DNA from: Eubacteriales bacterium | GTDB lineage: Bacteria; Bacillota; Clostridia; Lachnospirales; Lachnospiraceae | Assembly: GCA_030524125.1 (NCBI GenBank) | Contig: JAUNHB010000017.1 | Span: 1 to 38,216, forward strand | Length of the DNA: 38,216 bases | Direction: 5' to 3' | Shown: positions 7,434 to 16,734 of the stretch, piece after piece | How the letters are laid out: each line of letters begins with the position of its first letter | How positions within the stretch are numbered: position 1 is the first letter of the stretch | Position numbers and translations under genes: made by a program | Notes under the pieces: generated by a model | Told to the model about the DNA's origin: nothing | Databases searched by the model: none | What the model saw: only the letters and a program-made list of their open reading frames with translations

Positions 7434-7471
7434 GGGGCCGCGAAAAATGATCGCTCATTTTTCGCGGCCCC
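7434..7471. terminator. Long perfect hairpin after EIIA
   Basis: A 17-bp perfect stem (7434-7450 with 7455-7471) closes on a 4-base loop, with an A-rich 5' arm and T-rich 3' arm near the apex and GC pairs at the base. It separates the PTS block from the plsX operon. The U-run lies inside the stem, so the termination mechanism may not be the standard one. Confidence 0.65.
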
Positions 7472-7504
7472 GTCTGTGTATACGGGAACCGGACGCGCGG
7501 ATTC

Positions 7505-7548
7505 TTTTGATCAAAACTATTGACTTCACGAAAGTGTTTTCGTATTAT
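7505..7548 (+). promoter_or_regulatory. plsX operon promoter with two palindromes
   Basis: TTGACT (7520-7525) and TATTAT (7543-7548) have a 17-bp spacer. A perfect palindrome, TTTTGATCAAAA (7505-7516), lies just before the -35, and an inverted repeat, ACGAAA-GTGT-TTTCGT (7528-7543), fills the spacer between -35 and -10. The second is a classic repressor position. The regulator is unknown; lipid-synthesis regulators such as FapR or FabT are candidates by context only. Confidence 0.65.
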
Positions 7549-7615
7549 GGTATAGATAGCGCGGACGGACGGGAGAGAGCATCCGGTCAGGACGCGCCGG
7601 TAAGGAGGAAGAAAG

Positions 7616-8668
7616 ATGCAGGAGCTGATAAGAGTGGCCGTGGACGCCATGGGAGGAGACAACGCGCCCTCCGAGATCGTCAAAGGAGCCGTGGAGGCGC
7701 TGGACGCCAGAGCGGATCTGAAGATCTTGCTGGTGGGCCGCGAGGAGGACGTGCGCAGAGAGCTTTCCGGATATTCCTATGACGCCGCCCGGGTGGAGGT
7801 AGTGAACGCCAGCGAGGTCATCGAGATGGCGGAGCCGCCCGTACAGGCCATCCGCACAAAGAAGGATTCCTCGATCGTCGTCGCCATGAAGCTGGTGAAG
7901 AACGGGGAGGCGGACGCGTTTGTGGGAGCCGGAAGCACGGGAGCGGTCCTCGTGGGAGGCCAGCTCATCGTAGGAAGACTCAAGGGCGTGGAGCGCCCGC
8001 CTCTTGCGCCTCTTCTTCCCACCGCAAAAGGGGCTTCTCTGCTGATCGACTGCGGAGCCAACGTGGATGCGAGGCCCTCTCATCTGGTCCAGTTCGCAAA
8101 GATGGGTTCCATTTATATGGAGAACATTATGGGCGTCAAAAACCCGAGAGTCGCCATCGTGAACATCGGGGCCGAGGAGGAGAAGGGCAACGCGCTGGTG
8201 AAGGAGACATTCCCGCTCCTGAAGGCATGTCAGGACATCAATTTTATCGGAAGCATTGAAGCGCGCGACATCCCGACCGGGTATGCGGACGTGATCGTTT
8301 GCGAGGCCTTTGCGGGAAACATCATTCTGAAGCTGTACGAGGGAGTGGGCGCGACGCTGATCTCCATGGTGAAGGAGGGCATGATGAGCTCTCTTCGCAG
8401 CAAGATCGGGGCGCTGCTGGTCAAGCCGGCGCTCAAGAGCACGCTGAAGCAGTTCGACACAAGCCAGCACGGAGGAGCTCCGCTTCTGGGGCTTAAAGGT
8501 CTGGTGGTGAAGACGCACGGAAGCTCCAAGGCGACGGAGATCCGCAATTCCGTCCTTCAGTGCGCGACTTTCGTCGAGCAGGGGATGAATGAAAAAATCA
8601 AAGCCGGGATACAGGCGGAAGAAAAGAAGGAAGAAAATCAGGAAGGAATGAGAGATCATGGAATTTGA
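7616..8668 (+). CDS. plsX: Phosphate acyltransferase PlsX
   Basis: This 350-residue enzyme converts acyl-ACP to acyl-phosphate, the donor for the first acylation of glycerol-3-phosphate in phospholipid synthesis, at the inner face of the membrane. The signatures are [19 protein letters not shown] at the start, [36 protein letters not shown], and [16 protein letters not shown] near the C-terminus. The length is normal for the family (about 330-350). AAGGAGG at 7602-7608 stands 7 nt before the ATG. The end overlaps acpP by 11 nt, so the two are translationally coupled, in line with the need for ACP as acyl carrier. A promoter with palindromic operators lies upstream. Confidence 0.97.
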   Translation: MQELIRVAVDAMGGDNAPSEIVKGAVEALDARADLKILLVGREEDVRRELSGYSYDAARVEVVNASEVIEMAEPPVQAIRTKKDSSIVVAMKLVKNGEADAFVGAGSTGAVLVGGQLIVGRLKGVERPPLAPLLPTAKGASLLIDCGANVDARPSHLVQFAKMGSIYMENIMGVKNPRVAIVNIGAEEEKGNALVKETFPLLKACQDINFIGSIEARDIPTGYADVIVCEAFAGNIILKLYEGVGATLISMVKEGMMSSLRSKIGALLVKPALKSTLKQFDTSQHGGAPLLGLKGLVVKTHGSSKATEIRNSVLQCATFVEQGMNEKIKAGIQAEEKKEENQEGMRDHGI

Positions 8669-8888
8669 GAAATTACAGGAGATCATCGCGGAGGTGCTGA
8701 ATGTGGATCCGGAGGAGATTACGACGGAGACCAAGTTTGTGGACGATCTGGGAGCGGATTCTCTGGATGTGTTCCAGATTATTATGGGTATCGAAGAGGA
8801 GTTTGATATCGAGATCTCAAATGAAGATGCAGAGAAGATTGTAACCGTCGGGGACGCTGTCGAGCAGATTAAAAATGCATTAAACTAG
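8658..8888 (+). CDS. acpP: Acyl carrier protein
   Basis: This 76-residue acidic protein carries the growing fatty-acyl chain on a 4'-phosphopantetheine arm. S35 in the motif [14 protein letters not shown] is the attachment serine, and the downstream stretch [16 protein letters not shown] is typical of primary-metabolism ACPs. It overlaps the 3' end of plsX by 11 nt and is followed by a terminator-like hairpin before rnc. It differs clearly from the second carrier protein at 21475, which has LGFTSFD at the same site and belongs to a separate cluster. Confidence 0.97.
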   Translation: MEFEKLQEIIAEVLNVDPEEITTETKFVDDLGADSLDVFQIIMGIEEEFDIEISNEDAEKIVTVGDAVEQIKNALN

Positions 8889-8895
8889 ATCAGGG

Positions 8896-8925
8896 GGTGT
8901 TGCAGGTTCCTGCAGCACCTTTTTT
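8896..8925 (+). terminator. Terminator/attenuator between acpP and rnc
   Basis: GGTGTTGCAGG (8896-8906) pairs with CCTGCAGCACC (8909-8919; one G-U), followed by six Ts (8920-8925). It meets the criteria of an intrinsic terminator and ends just before the rnc ribosome binding site, so it probably lowers read-through and raises the acpP to rnc ratio. Confidence 0.85.
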
Positions 8926-8938
8926 AAAGGAGAAAACA

Positions 8939-9625
8939 ATGGACAAGATTCTTCTGACAAAGCTGGAGGAGAAGATCGGATACCGGTTTGCGGACAAGGG
9001 GCTTCTCAGACAGGCCATGAGCCACAGCTCCTATGTCAACGAACGCCATATGGGGAAGCTTCGCAGCAACGAGCGTCTGGAATTTCTGGGGGACGCGGTG
9101 CTGGAGCTGGTCACCAGCGAACATCTGTACCGCCATTTTCCACAGATGCCGGAGGGGGACGCCACGAAGATGCGGGCGAGCATCGTGTGCGAGCAGACGC
9201 TGGCCTTCTGCGCCAGGGCGATCCCGCTGGGAGACTACATCCTGCTGGGGAGAGGCGAGGAGAGCAGCGGAGGACGCGCGAGGGCGTCCATCACGTCGGA
9301 CGCCTGCGAGGCGCTGATCGGAGCCATCTATCTGGACGGTGGTTTTACTAACGCAAAAGATTTTATCTGCCGGTTCATCCTGAACGATCTGGAGAACAAG
9401 CAGCTCTTTTTTGATAGTAAGACCATTTTGCAGGAGCGGATCCAGGCGCACCATGAGGAGAGCCTGCACTATGAGCTGGTGGGAGAGGAAGGCCCCGATC
9501 ACCAGAAGAGCTTCGTGGTGGAGGCCATGCTGGGGGAGAAGGTCATCGGCCGGGGCAAGGGCCGCACAAAGAAAGCGGCGGAGCAGGAGGCGGCTTACCA
9601 CGCCCTGACGGGACAGGACACTTAG
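8939..9625 (+). CDS. rnc: Ribonuclease III
   Basis: This 228-residue double-strand-specific RNase processes rRNA precursors and structured mRNAs. The catalytic domain (about 1-150) has the signature NERLEFLGDAVLELV and the second acidic site in SDACEALIGAIYLDGG. The double-stranded RNA-binding domain (about 158-226) starts at KTILQERIQ and ends GRTKKAAEQEAAYHAL. The start at 8939 is chosen because AAAGGAG lies just upstream and the preceding in-frame codons fall within the terminator hairpin. It sits in the conserved order acpP-rnc-smc-ftsY. The long perfect hairpins in this window would be natural substrates if transcribed. Confidence 0.96.
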   Translation: MDKILLTKLEEKIGYRFADKGLLRQAMSHSSYVNERHMGKLRSNERLEFLGDAVLELVTSEHLYRHFPQMPEGDATKMRASIVCEQTLAFCARAIPLGDYILLGRGEESSGGRARASITSDACEALIGAIYLDGGFTNAKDFICRFILNDLENKQLFFDSKTILQERIQAHHEESLHYELVGEEGPDHQKSFVVEAMLGEKVIGRGKGRTKKAAEQEAAYHALTGQDT

Positions 9626-9650
9626 TAACAGGAATGAATGGAATGAGTAC

Positions 9651-12600
9651 ATGTATTTAAAAAGCATCGAGGTGCAGGGCTTTAAGTCTTTTGCAAACAA
9701 AATCGTATTTGAATTTCACAACGGGATCACGGGGATCGTGGGGCCAAACGGCTCGGGAAAGAGCAACGTGGCCGACGCGGTCCGCTGGGTGCTGGGAGAG
9801 CAGCGGGTCAAGCAGCTGCGCGGCGGCACCATGCAGGACGTCATCTTCTCGGGAACGGAGAACCGCAAGCCCTTAAGCTTCGCCTCCGTGGCCATCACCA
9901 TGGACAACGCGGATCACAAACTCCCGGTGGCCTATGAGGAGGTGACGGTCACAAGAAGGTTATATCGCTCGGGGGAGAGCGAATATCTTTTAAACGGGAC
10001 GGTCTGCAGGCTCAAGGACATTCAGGAAATGTTCTACGACACGGGAATCGGCAAGGAGGGCTACTCCATCATCGGACAGGGCCAGATCGACCGGATCTTA
10101 AGCACGAGGCCCGAGGAAGCCAGAGAACTGTTCGACGAGGCCACGGGCATCGTCAAGTTCAAGAAACGAAAGAAGACGGCGGAGAAGAAGCTGGAGGACG
10201 AAAAGCAGAATCTCCTGCGCGTCAACGACATCCTGACAGAGCTGGAAAAGCAGCTGGGCCCGCTGGAGCGCCAGTCTGAGAAGGCGAGAGAGTACCTGAA
10301 GAAAAAAGAGACGCTCAAAGAGTTCGAGGTACATATTTTCCTGATGGAGATGGAAAATATAAAAAAGCAGCTTGCGGAGCTTGACAAGAACCGGCTCATC
10401 ACGCAGGAGGATCTGGACGGGACGAAGGAAGCGTTTGAAAACACGAAGCTTGAGTACGAGCGGATCGAAAAGGAGCTGGAGGAGATCGAGCGCCGGATCG
10501 ACGAGGCCAGGGAGGCGGCCTCCGAGGCGCGCGTGGAAAAGCAGCAGATGAAAGGGCAGGCCGCGGTCCTGAAGGAGCAGATCCGCTCCGCCATGGCCAA
10601 CGCGAAGCACTATGAGGACCGGCTGTCGGGCATCGAGACCGAGCTTTCCGGGCGGGAGCGGGAAAAGAGCGGGCTCCTGACCGAGAAGGAAGAGCAGGAC
10701 CGGACGCTTTCGCAGGCGGAGCGGGTGCAGGAGGAGGCGCAGGAGCGTCTCCGCGAGATCCAGCAGCGCATCGCCGACAGCCAGACCAACATGGAGCACA
10801 GCAAGAACGAGATCATCGCCCTTCTGAACAGCCGTTCGTCCATCAAGGGAAAGCTCCAGCGCTACGACGCCATGACCGAGCAGATCCAGATCCGCATGTC
10901 GGAGCTGAGCCAGAAGCTGATCCGCATGAAGAGCGACGAGCTGGATCAGGAGGCGCTCCTTCAGGAGCGGGAGGCGGAGCTTGCGGCGGTCAGTCTCGAG
11001 CTTCAGGAAAAGACGCAGGAGCGGGAGGCGATCGAGCGGCGGATCGCCGAGCTCCAGCAGCAGATCACCGTGAGCCGCAAGCGGATGGAGGACGGCCAGA
11101 GCGCCTATCACAGGGAGGCGTCAAGGCTTGAGTCCCTGCAGAACCTGGCCGAGCGATACGACGGCTACGGCAACAGCATCCGGCGGGTCATGGAGCAGAA
11201 GAGCCGGGAAAACGGGATCTGCGGCGTGGTGGCCGATCTGATCCAGACCGATAAGAGATACGAGACGGCCATCGAGACGGCGCTGGGCGGCAGCATCCAG
11301 AACGTGGTGACCGAGGATGAGGAGACGGCAAAGCGGCTGATCCAGTATCTGAAGCAGAACCGGTTCGGACGGGTGACGTTCCTGCCGCTGACGGCGGTGC
11401 GAAGCCCGCAGGAGTTTGCGAAGCCGCAGGCACTCCGGGAGCCGGGCGTCATCGGCCTTGCCCACACGCTGGTGGAGACCGACGACCGCTACCGTGGCAT
11501 CTGCGCCCAGCTTCTGGGCCGTACCCTCGTGGTGGACCAGATCGACCACGCGGTGGAGCTTCAGCGGAAATACCGCTACAGTCTCCGGATCGTGACGCTG
11601 GAGGGCGAATCGCTGAATCCGGGCGGCTCCATGACGGGAGGCGCGTTCAAAAACAGCAGCAGCCTTCTGAGCAGGAAGCGAGAGATCGAGGAGCTGAAAG
11701 AAAAAGTGGACCGTCTCCGGCAGGAGCTCTCCGGCGTGCAGCGCAAGCTGGTGGAGCTCCAGAACGAACGGAGCGGCTGCTACTCCACGCTGGATCAGGG
11801 CGCCGAGGCGCTGCAGGCCATCCGGGTGCGGGAAAATACGGCCCGCATGAACGTGGAGCAGTTAAGATCCCAGAAAGAGGCGGCCGGGAGCGGCCGTCAG
11901 GCGCTGGAGCAGGAGGAGGCGGAGCTTCGCCGTCAGACAAGGGAGATCGAGCAGTTCCGAAAGGACAACCAGACGGAGCTCAAGGACTCGGAGGCCATGG
12001 AGAAGGCCCACACCTGCGCGGTGGAGACCTACCAGCAGCGGCTGGAGGAGGACCGGGAGAAGGAAGCGGCCGCGGTGAAGGAGCTGGAGGAGATCCATCT
12101 GGACACGGCGTCCGTCCGCCAGAAAGCGGAGTTCTCCGCGGAAAATTTAAGACGCGTGGAGAGCGAGATCGACAAGCTGCAAAGAGAGCGGGAGCAGCTC
12201 CGGACAGACCGGACGCAGGCGGACGAGGATACCAGAAGCCGCGAGGAGGGCGTGAGCGCCCTTCAGGAGCAGATCGACGCGGCGTCCGCCCGGATGGAGG
12301 AGCTGGAGCGGCGGACAGAGGAGCTCCAGCGCCAGAAGGAGGAGCAGTCCTCCTCCCACAAGGCGTTCTTCGGGAGACGGGAGGAGCTGTCCGGCCGCAT
12401 GAACGAGCTGGACAAGGAGCTGTTCCGTCTGGGAAGCCAGAAGGAAAAGCTGGAGGAAACGTCCGAGTCGCTCATGAACCACATGTGGTCGGAGTACGAG
12501 CTTACCTACAACGCGGCTCTGCCTCTCCGCAAGGAAGGCTTTGACAGCCTCCCGGCGCTCAAAAAAGACTGCGCGGCGGTGAAGGAGGAGATCAGGTCCC

Positions 12601-13211
12601 TCGGAAACGTCAACGTCAACGCCATCGAGGACTATAAGGAGATCTCGGAGCGCTTTTCGTTCATGGACGGCCAGCGAAAGGATCTTCAGGAGGCGGAGGG
12701 AGCCTTAAAGCAGGTGATCGGGGAGCTGGACAGCGGCATGAAAAAGCAGTTCATGGAGCAGTTCGCCCTGATCCAGAGAGAGTTTGACAAGGCGTTCAAG
12801 GAGCTGTTCGGCGGGGGAAAGGGCACGCTGGAGCTGATCGATCAGGAGGACATCCTGGAGACCGGCATCCGCATCATCTCCCAGCCGCCGGGGAAAAAGC
12901 TCCAGAATATGATGCAGCTTTCGGGAGGAGAGAAGGCGCTGACGGCCATCGCCCTCCTGTTTGCGATCCAGAACCTGAAGCCGTCGCCCTTCTGTCTCCT
13001 GGACGAGATCGAGGCGGCGCTGGACGACTCCAACGTGGTCCGGTTCGCGAAGTATCTGCATAAGCTTACGAAGGATACCCAGTTCATCGTCATCACCCAT
13101 CGAAGGGGAACGATGAACGCGGCCGACAGACTGTACGGCATCACCATGCAGGAGAAGGGCGTGTCCACCCTCGTGTCGGTCAATCTCATAGAAAATGATC
13201 TGGACAAATAG
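9651..13211 (+). CDS. smc: Chromosome segregation ATPase SMC
   Basis: This 1,186-residue protein forms a V-shaped dimer that organises and helps separate chromosomes together with ScpA and ScpB. The N-terminal head has Walker A GPNGSGKSN (about 32-40) and the QGQIDRIL region. Two long coiled coils (about 170-500 and 670-1010) flank a globular hinge (about 505-650) with VVADLIQTDKRYETAIETALGG and the GGSMTGG motif. The C-terminal head has the signature LSGGEKALTAIALLFA and Walker B PSPFCLLDEIEAALDD. The length is as expected for bacterial SMC. The ribosome binding site is weak (AGGAATG-like sequence before the ATG). It lies 25 nt after rnc and 14 nt before ftsY. Confidence 0.98.
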   Translation: MYLKSIEVQGFKSFANKIVFEFHNGITGIVGPNGSGKSNVADAVRWVLGEQRVKQLRGGTMQDVIFSGTENRKPLSFASVAITMDNADHKLPVAYEEVTVTRRLYRSGESEYLLNGTVCRLKDIQEMFYDTGIGKEGYSIIGQGQIDRILSTRPEEARELFDEATGIVKFKKRKKTAEKKLEDEKQNLLRVNDILTELEKQLGPLERQSEKAREYLKKKETLKEFEVHIFLMEMENIKKQLAELDKNRLITQEDLDGTKEAFENTKLEYERIEKELEEIERRIDEAREAASEARVEKQQMKGQAAVLKEQIRSAMANAKHYEDRLSGIETELSGREREKSGLLTEKEEQDRTLSQAERVQEEAQERLREIQQRIADSQTNMEHSKNEIIALLNSRSSIKGKLQRYDAMTEQIQIRMSELSQKLIRMKSDELDQEALLQEREAELAAVSLELQEKTQEREAIERRIAELQQQITVSRKRMEDGQSAYHREASRLESLQNLAERYDGYGNSIRRVMEQKSRENGICGVVADLIQTDKRYETAIETALGGSIQNVVTEDEETAKRLIQYLKQNRFGRVTFLPLTAVRSPQEFAKPQALREPGVIGLAHTLVETDDRYRGICAQLLGRTLVVDQIDHAVELQRKYRYSLRIVTLEGESLNPGGSMTGGAFKNSSSLLSRKREIEELKEKVDRLRQELSGVQRKLVELQNERSGCYSTLDQGAEALQAIRVRENTARMNVEQLRSQKEAAGSGRQALEQEEAELRRQTREIEQFRKDNQTELKDSEAMEKAHTCAVETYQQRLEEDREKEAAAVKELEEIHLDTASVRQKAEFSAENLRRVESEIDKLQREREQLRTDRTQADEDTRSREEGVSALQEQIDAASARMEELERRTEELQRQKEEQSSSHKAFFGRREELSGRMNELDKELFRLGSQKEKLEETSESLMNHMWSEYELTYNAALPLRKEGFDSLPALKKDCAAVKEEIRSLGNVNVNAIEDYKEISERFSFMDGQRKDLQEAEGALKQVIGELDSGMKKQFMEQFALIQREFDKAFKELFGGGKGTLELIDQEDILETGIRIISQPPGKKLQNMMQLSGGEKALTAIALLFAIQNLKPSPFCLLDEIEAALDDSNVVRFAKYLHKLTKDTQFIVITHRRGTMNAADRLYGITMQEKGVSTLVSVNLIENDLDK

Positions 13212-13225
13212 AGGAGGCGGGTGTA

Positions 13226-14164
13226 ATGTCTGAAGAAAGAAGAGGATTTTTCCGGCGTCTGACGGATGGTCTGGCGAAAACGAGAAACAACATCGTGGCG
13301 GGAATGGACGCTATTTTCAGCGGATTTTCGGATATTGACGACGATTTCTACGACGAGATCGAGGAGATACTGGTCATGGGCGACATCGGGATCAACGCCA
13401 CCACGTCCATCATCTCCAACCTGAAGCAGAAGGTGAGAGAGCAGCATATCAGGCGTCCGCAGGAGTGCAAGGAGCTGCTGATCAACAGCATCAAGGAGCA
13501 GATGCAGGTGGGCGAGACGGCCTATGAGTTCGAGCACAGGACGTCGGTGGTGCTGGTCATCGGCGTCAACGGCGTGGGAAAGACCACGTCCGTCGGAAAG
13601 CTGGCCGGAAAGCTGAAGGATCAGGGACGCCGGGTCATCCTGGCCGCGGCGGACACCTTCCGGGCCGCGGCGGGCGAGCAGCTCACCGAGTGGGCCAACC
13701 GGGCCGGCGTGGAGATCATCGGCGGAGCCGAGGGCGCGGACCCGGCGGCTGTGGTCTACGACGCGGTCAGCGCGGCAAAGGCGAGGAAGGCCGACGTGCT
13801 CCTGATCGACACGGCCGGCCGGCTCCACAACAAGAAGAATCTCATGGAGGAGCTGCGCAAGATCAACCGGATCATCGAGCGGGAATATCCGGACGCTTAC
13901 CGGGAGACGCTGGTCGTGCTGGACGGCACCACCGGACAGAACGCGCTGGAGCAGGCAAGGCAGTTCGGGGAGGTGGCGGATCTGACCGGCATCATCCTGA
14001 CCAAGCTGGACGGCACGGCCAAGGGCGGCATCGCCGTGGCGGTGCAGTCGGAGCTCAACATCCCGGTGAAATACATCGGCGTGGGAGAACATATCGACGA
14101 TCTGCAGAAATTTGACGCAGACACATTTGTAAACGCTCTGTTCCTGACGGGAGCCGGAGAATAG
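13226..14164 (+). CDS. ftsY: Signal recognition particle receptor FtsY
   Basis: This 312-residue SRP-type GTPase docks the SRP-ribosome complex at the membrane. It has the NG core only: a helical N domain (about 1-95) with LVMGDIGINATTSIISNLK, then the G domain with G1 GVNGVGKTTSVGKLA, the AADTFRAAAGEQL region, G3 DTAGRLHNKKNLMEEL and G4 TKLDGTAKGG. The acidic A domain of enterobacterial FtsY is absent, as is usual in Firmicutes. A GAGGAGG-like ribosome binding site precedes the ATG. In related genomes ylxM and ffh often follow; here ilvA follows instead. Confidence 0.97.
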   Translation: MSEERRGFFRRLTDGLAKTRNNIVAGMDAIFSGFSDIDDDFYDEIEEILVMGDIGINATTSIISNLKQKVREQHIRRPQECKELLINSIKEQMQVGETAYEFEHRTSVVLVIGVNGVGKTTSVGKLAGKLKDQGRRVILAAADTFRAAAGEQLTEWANRAGVEIIGGAEGADPAAVVYDAVSAAKARKADVLLIDTAGRLHNKKNLMEELRKINRIIEREYPDAYRETLVVLDGTTGQNALEQARQFGEVADLTGIILTKLDGTAKGGIAVAVQSELNIPVKYIGVGEHIDDLQKFDADTFVNALFLTGAGE

Positions 14165-14197
14165 AGGGACTTGCGACAACAAAGGAGAGTGGGGAAC

Positions 14198-15409
14198 ATG
14201 ATGACTTTGGAGAAATTCGAGGAGGCCTGCGAGATCGTAGGCCGGGTGACCAACAGGACGGGACTGATGTACAGCCAGTGCTTCAGCGACCAGTGCGGCA
14301 ACAAGGTATACCTGAAGCCGGAGAACATGCAGAAGACCGGAGCCTTTAAGATCCGGGGCGCGTACTATAAGATCAGCACGCTGTCCGAGGAGGAGAGGCA
14401 GAAAGGGCTGATCACGGCCTCCGCAGGGAACCACGCGCAGGGCGTGGCCTACGCGGCCAGAGAGTACGGCTGCCGCGCGGTCATCGTCATGCCCACGGCG
14501 ACGCCGCTCATCAAGGTGAACCACACGAAGGAGTACGGCGCGGAGGTGGTGCTGTACGGCAACGACTACGACGAGGCGTGCGCCCACGCGCTGGAGCTGG
14601 CAAAGGAGAAGGGCTACACCTTCATCCATCCCTTCGACGACCCGGACGTGGCGACGGGACAGGGGACCATCAGCATGGAGATCTTCAAGGAGCTTCCGCT
14701 GGTGGATTACATTCTGGTCCCCATCGGCGGCGGCGGACTGGCGGCGGGCGTGGCTACGCTGGCCAGAATGCTGAACCCGAAGATCAAGGTCATCGGTGTG
14801 GAGCCCGAGGGAGCCAACTGCATGGAGCAGTCGCTGAAAAAGGGAGAGGTCATCTGCCTTCCGCACAGCAGCACCATCGCAGACGGCACGGCGGTGCGGG
14901 AGCCCGGCAAAAAGATCTTCCCCTACATCCAGAAGAACATCGATCACGTGATCTCCGTACCCGACGACGAGCTGATCGTGGCGTTCCTCGACATGGTGGA
15001 GAACCACAAGATGATCGTGGAAAATTCCGGACTTCTGAGCGTGGCGGCCCTGAAGCATCTGAATGTAAAAAACAAGAAGGTGGTCTGCATCCTGAGCGGC
15101 GGCAACATGGACATCATCACCATGTCGTCGGTGGTGCAAAACGGCCTGATCCAGCGCGACCGGATCTTCTCTGTGTCCGTGCTGCTGCCGGATAAGCCGG
15201 GAGAGCTGGTCCACGTGGCTTCGGTCATCGCAAAGGAGCAGGGCAACGTGATCCGTCTGGATCACAACCAGTTCGTGAGCACCAACCGGAGCGCGGCCGT
15301 GGAGCTGAAGATCACGCTGGAGGCATTTGGAACCGAGCACAAGGAGCGGATCATCAGGGCGCTTCGGGAGGCGGGCTACACGCCGAAGGTCATCGGCGTC
15401 AACATCTAG
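14198..15409 (+). CDS. ilvA: Threonine ammonia-lyase with C-terminal ACT domain
   Basis: This 403-residue PLP enzyme converts threonine to 2-oxobutanoate and ammonia, either to start isoleucine synthesis or for threonine breakdown. K51 in KTGAFKIRGAYYK is the PLP lysine; SAGNHAQGVAYAA binds the substrate and GGGGLAAGVATLA the cofactor phosphate. A single ACT domain (about 325-403, starting FSVSVLLPDKPGELVHV) fits the short ilvA/tdcB class rather than the 510-residue E. coli IlvA. The start at 14198 is supported by AAAGGAG at 14181-14187; the open frame extends upstream to a TTG at 14171 that has no support. The following gene is homoserine dehydrogenase, so the pair links threonine supply and use. 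The symbol is assigned by family; whether the role is biosynthetic or catabolic is not settled. Confidence 0.93.
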   Translation: MMTLEKFEEACEIVGRVTNRTGLMYSQCFSDQCGNKVYLKPENMQKTGAFKIRGAYYKISTLSEEERQKGLITASAGNHAQGVAYAAREYGCRAVIVMPTATPLIKVNHTKEYGAEVVLYGNDYDEACAHALELAKEKGYTFIHPFDDPDVATGQGTISMEIFKELPLVDYILVPIGGGGLAAGVATLARMLNPKIKVIGVEPEGANCMEQSLKKGEVICLPHSSTIADGTAVREPGKKIFPYIQKNIDHVISVPDDELIVAFLDMVENHKMIVENSGLLSVAALKHLNVKNKKVVCILSGGNMDIITMSSVVQNGLIQRDRIFSVSVLLPDKPGELVHVASVIAKEQGNVIRLDHNQFVSTNRSAAVELKITLEAFGTEHKERIIRALREAGYTPKVIGVNI

Positions 15410-15430
15410 GAGACGGGGATGGAGGAAAAC

Positions 15431-16726
15431 ATGAGCAGATACAAAGAGATCAAAGCAGCGATTCTCGGAGCGGGCACGGTGGGCGGAGGCGTCTACAAGC
15501 TGATCGGGAGAAGACAGGACGAGCTGCCGGATAAAATACAGGCGAAGCTGACGGTCAGCAGGGTGCTGGTGAAAAATCTGAACAAGAAACGGGAGGGGAT
15601 CCCGTCGGAGCTTCTGACCGACGACTGGGAGAGCATCCGGAAGGATCCGGACATCCGGATCGTCATCGAGCTGATGGGCGGCATCGAGCCGGCCCGCACC
15701 TACATCCTGCAGGCGCTGGAGGCGGGAAAGAACGTGGTGACGGCCAACAAGGACCTGCTGGCGGAGCACGGCAAGGAACTGATGGACGCAGCGGAGAGAA
15801 GCGGCTGCGACCTGTATTTTGAGGCGGCTGTGGGCGGCGGCATCCCCATCATCCGGCCGCTGAAGGAGTGCCTCGCGGGAAATGAGATCACCGAGGTCAT
15901 GGGCATCGTAAACGGCACCACCAACTACATCCTGACGAAGATGACCAAAGAGGGCATGGATTTCGGAGAAGCGCTGGGACAGGCGCAGAAGCTTGGCTTT
16001 GCGGAGGCGGATCCCACGGCGGACGTGGAGGGACTGGACGCCGGCAGAAAGATGGCGATCCTCGCGTCGCTGGCGTTCCACTCCCGCGTGACGTTTCAGG
16101 ACGTGGAGGTGAAGGGCATCACGAAGATCACGGCCAGAGACATCCAGTACGCCGACGCGTTCGGCTACGTGCTGAAGCTTCTGGGCGTGGCGCGCAGCGA
16201 GGACGGCCAGATCGAGGCGGGCGTCTCGCCGGTCATGATCCCGAAGACGCATCCGCTGGCCAATGTGAACGACTCGTTCAACGCGGTGTTCGTCCACGGG
16301 GACGCGGTGGACGACGCCATGTTCCAGGGGCGCGGCGCGGGCGAATTTCCCACGGCCAGCGCGGTGGTGGGCGACGTGATCGCCGTGGCGCGGAACATGC
16401 AGTACGACTGCTGCGGCCGGATCGGCTGCAGCTGCTATAAAAACCTGCCCATGAAACCGGCGGGCGAGTCCAGACACAAATATTTCCTGCGGCTGATCGT
16501 GGAGGACCGGACCGGCATCCTGGCCGGAGTGGCCGGCGTGCTGGGCAACAACGGCGTGAGCATCAACCAGGTCATCCAGAAGCCCGCCGTGGACGGCGTG
16601 GCCGAGCTGGTGGTCATCACCGACAAGGTGGAGACCCGCCATCTGCACGACGCGCTCGTGATCTTCGGCGAAATGTCCATGATCCGCGAGGTGGCTTCCG
16701 TGATCCGGGTCTATACGCAGAAATAA
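15431..16726 (+). CDS. hom: Homoserine dehydrogenase
   Basis: This 431-residue enzyme reduces aspartate semialdehyde to homoserine, the branch point to threonine and methionine. It has an N-terminal NAD(P)-binding fold (AAILGAGTVGGGVYKLIG), the VTANKDLLAEHG segment, the catalytic core GGGIPIIRPLKECLAGNEI and GIVNGTTNYILTKM, and LGFAEADPTADVEGLDAGRK. A C-terminal ACT domain (about 350-431, RLIVEDRTGILAGVAGVLG) suggests feedback control by an amino acid. The start at 15431 follows GGAGG (15421-15425) by 5 nt; an ATG at 15419 with AGGAG at 15408-15412 is an equally possible start. It begins within about 20 nt of the ilvA stop, so both are in one transcript. Copy B of the structured element starts 8 nt after its stop. 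Confidence 0.96.
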   Translation: MSRYKEIKAAILGAGTVGGGVYKLIGRRQDELPDKIQAKLTVSRVLVKNLNKKREGIPSELLTDDWESIRKDPDIRIVIELMGGIEPARTYILQALEAGKNVVTANKDLLAEHGKELMDAAERSGCDLYFEAAVGGGIPIIRPLKECLAGNEITEVMGIVNGTTNYILTKMTKEGMDFGEALGQAQKLGFAEADPTADVEGLDAGRKMAILASLAFHSRVTFQDVEVKGITKITARDIQYADAFGYVLKLLGVARSEDGQIEAGVSPVMIPKTHPLANVNDSFNAVFVHGDAVDDAMFQGRGAGEFPTASAVVGDVIAVARNMQYDCCGRIGCSCYKNLPMKPAGESRHKYFLRLIVEDRTGILAGVAGVLGNNGVSINQVIQKPAVDGVAELVVITDKVETRHLHDALVIFGEMSMIREVASVIRVYTQK

Positions 16727-16734
16727 GCGGGGCG

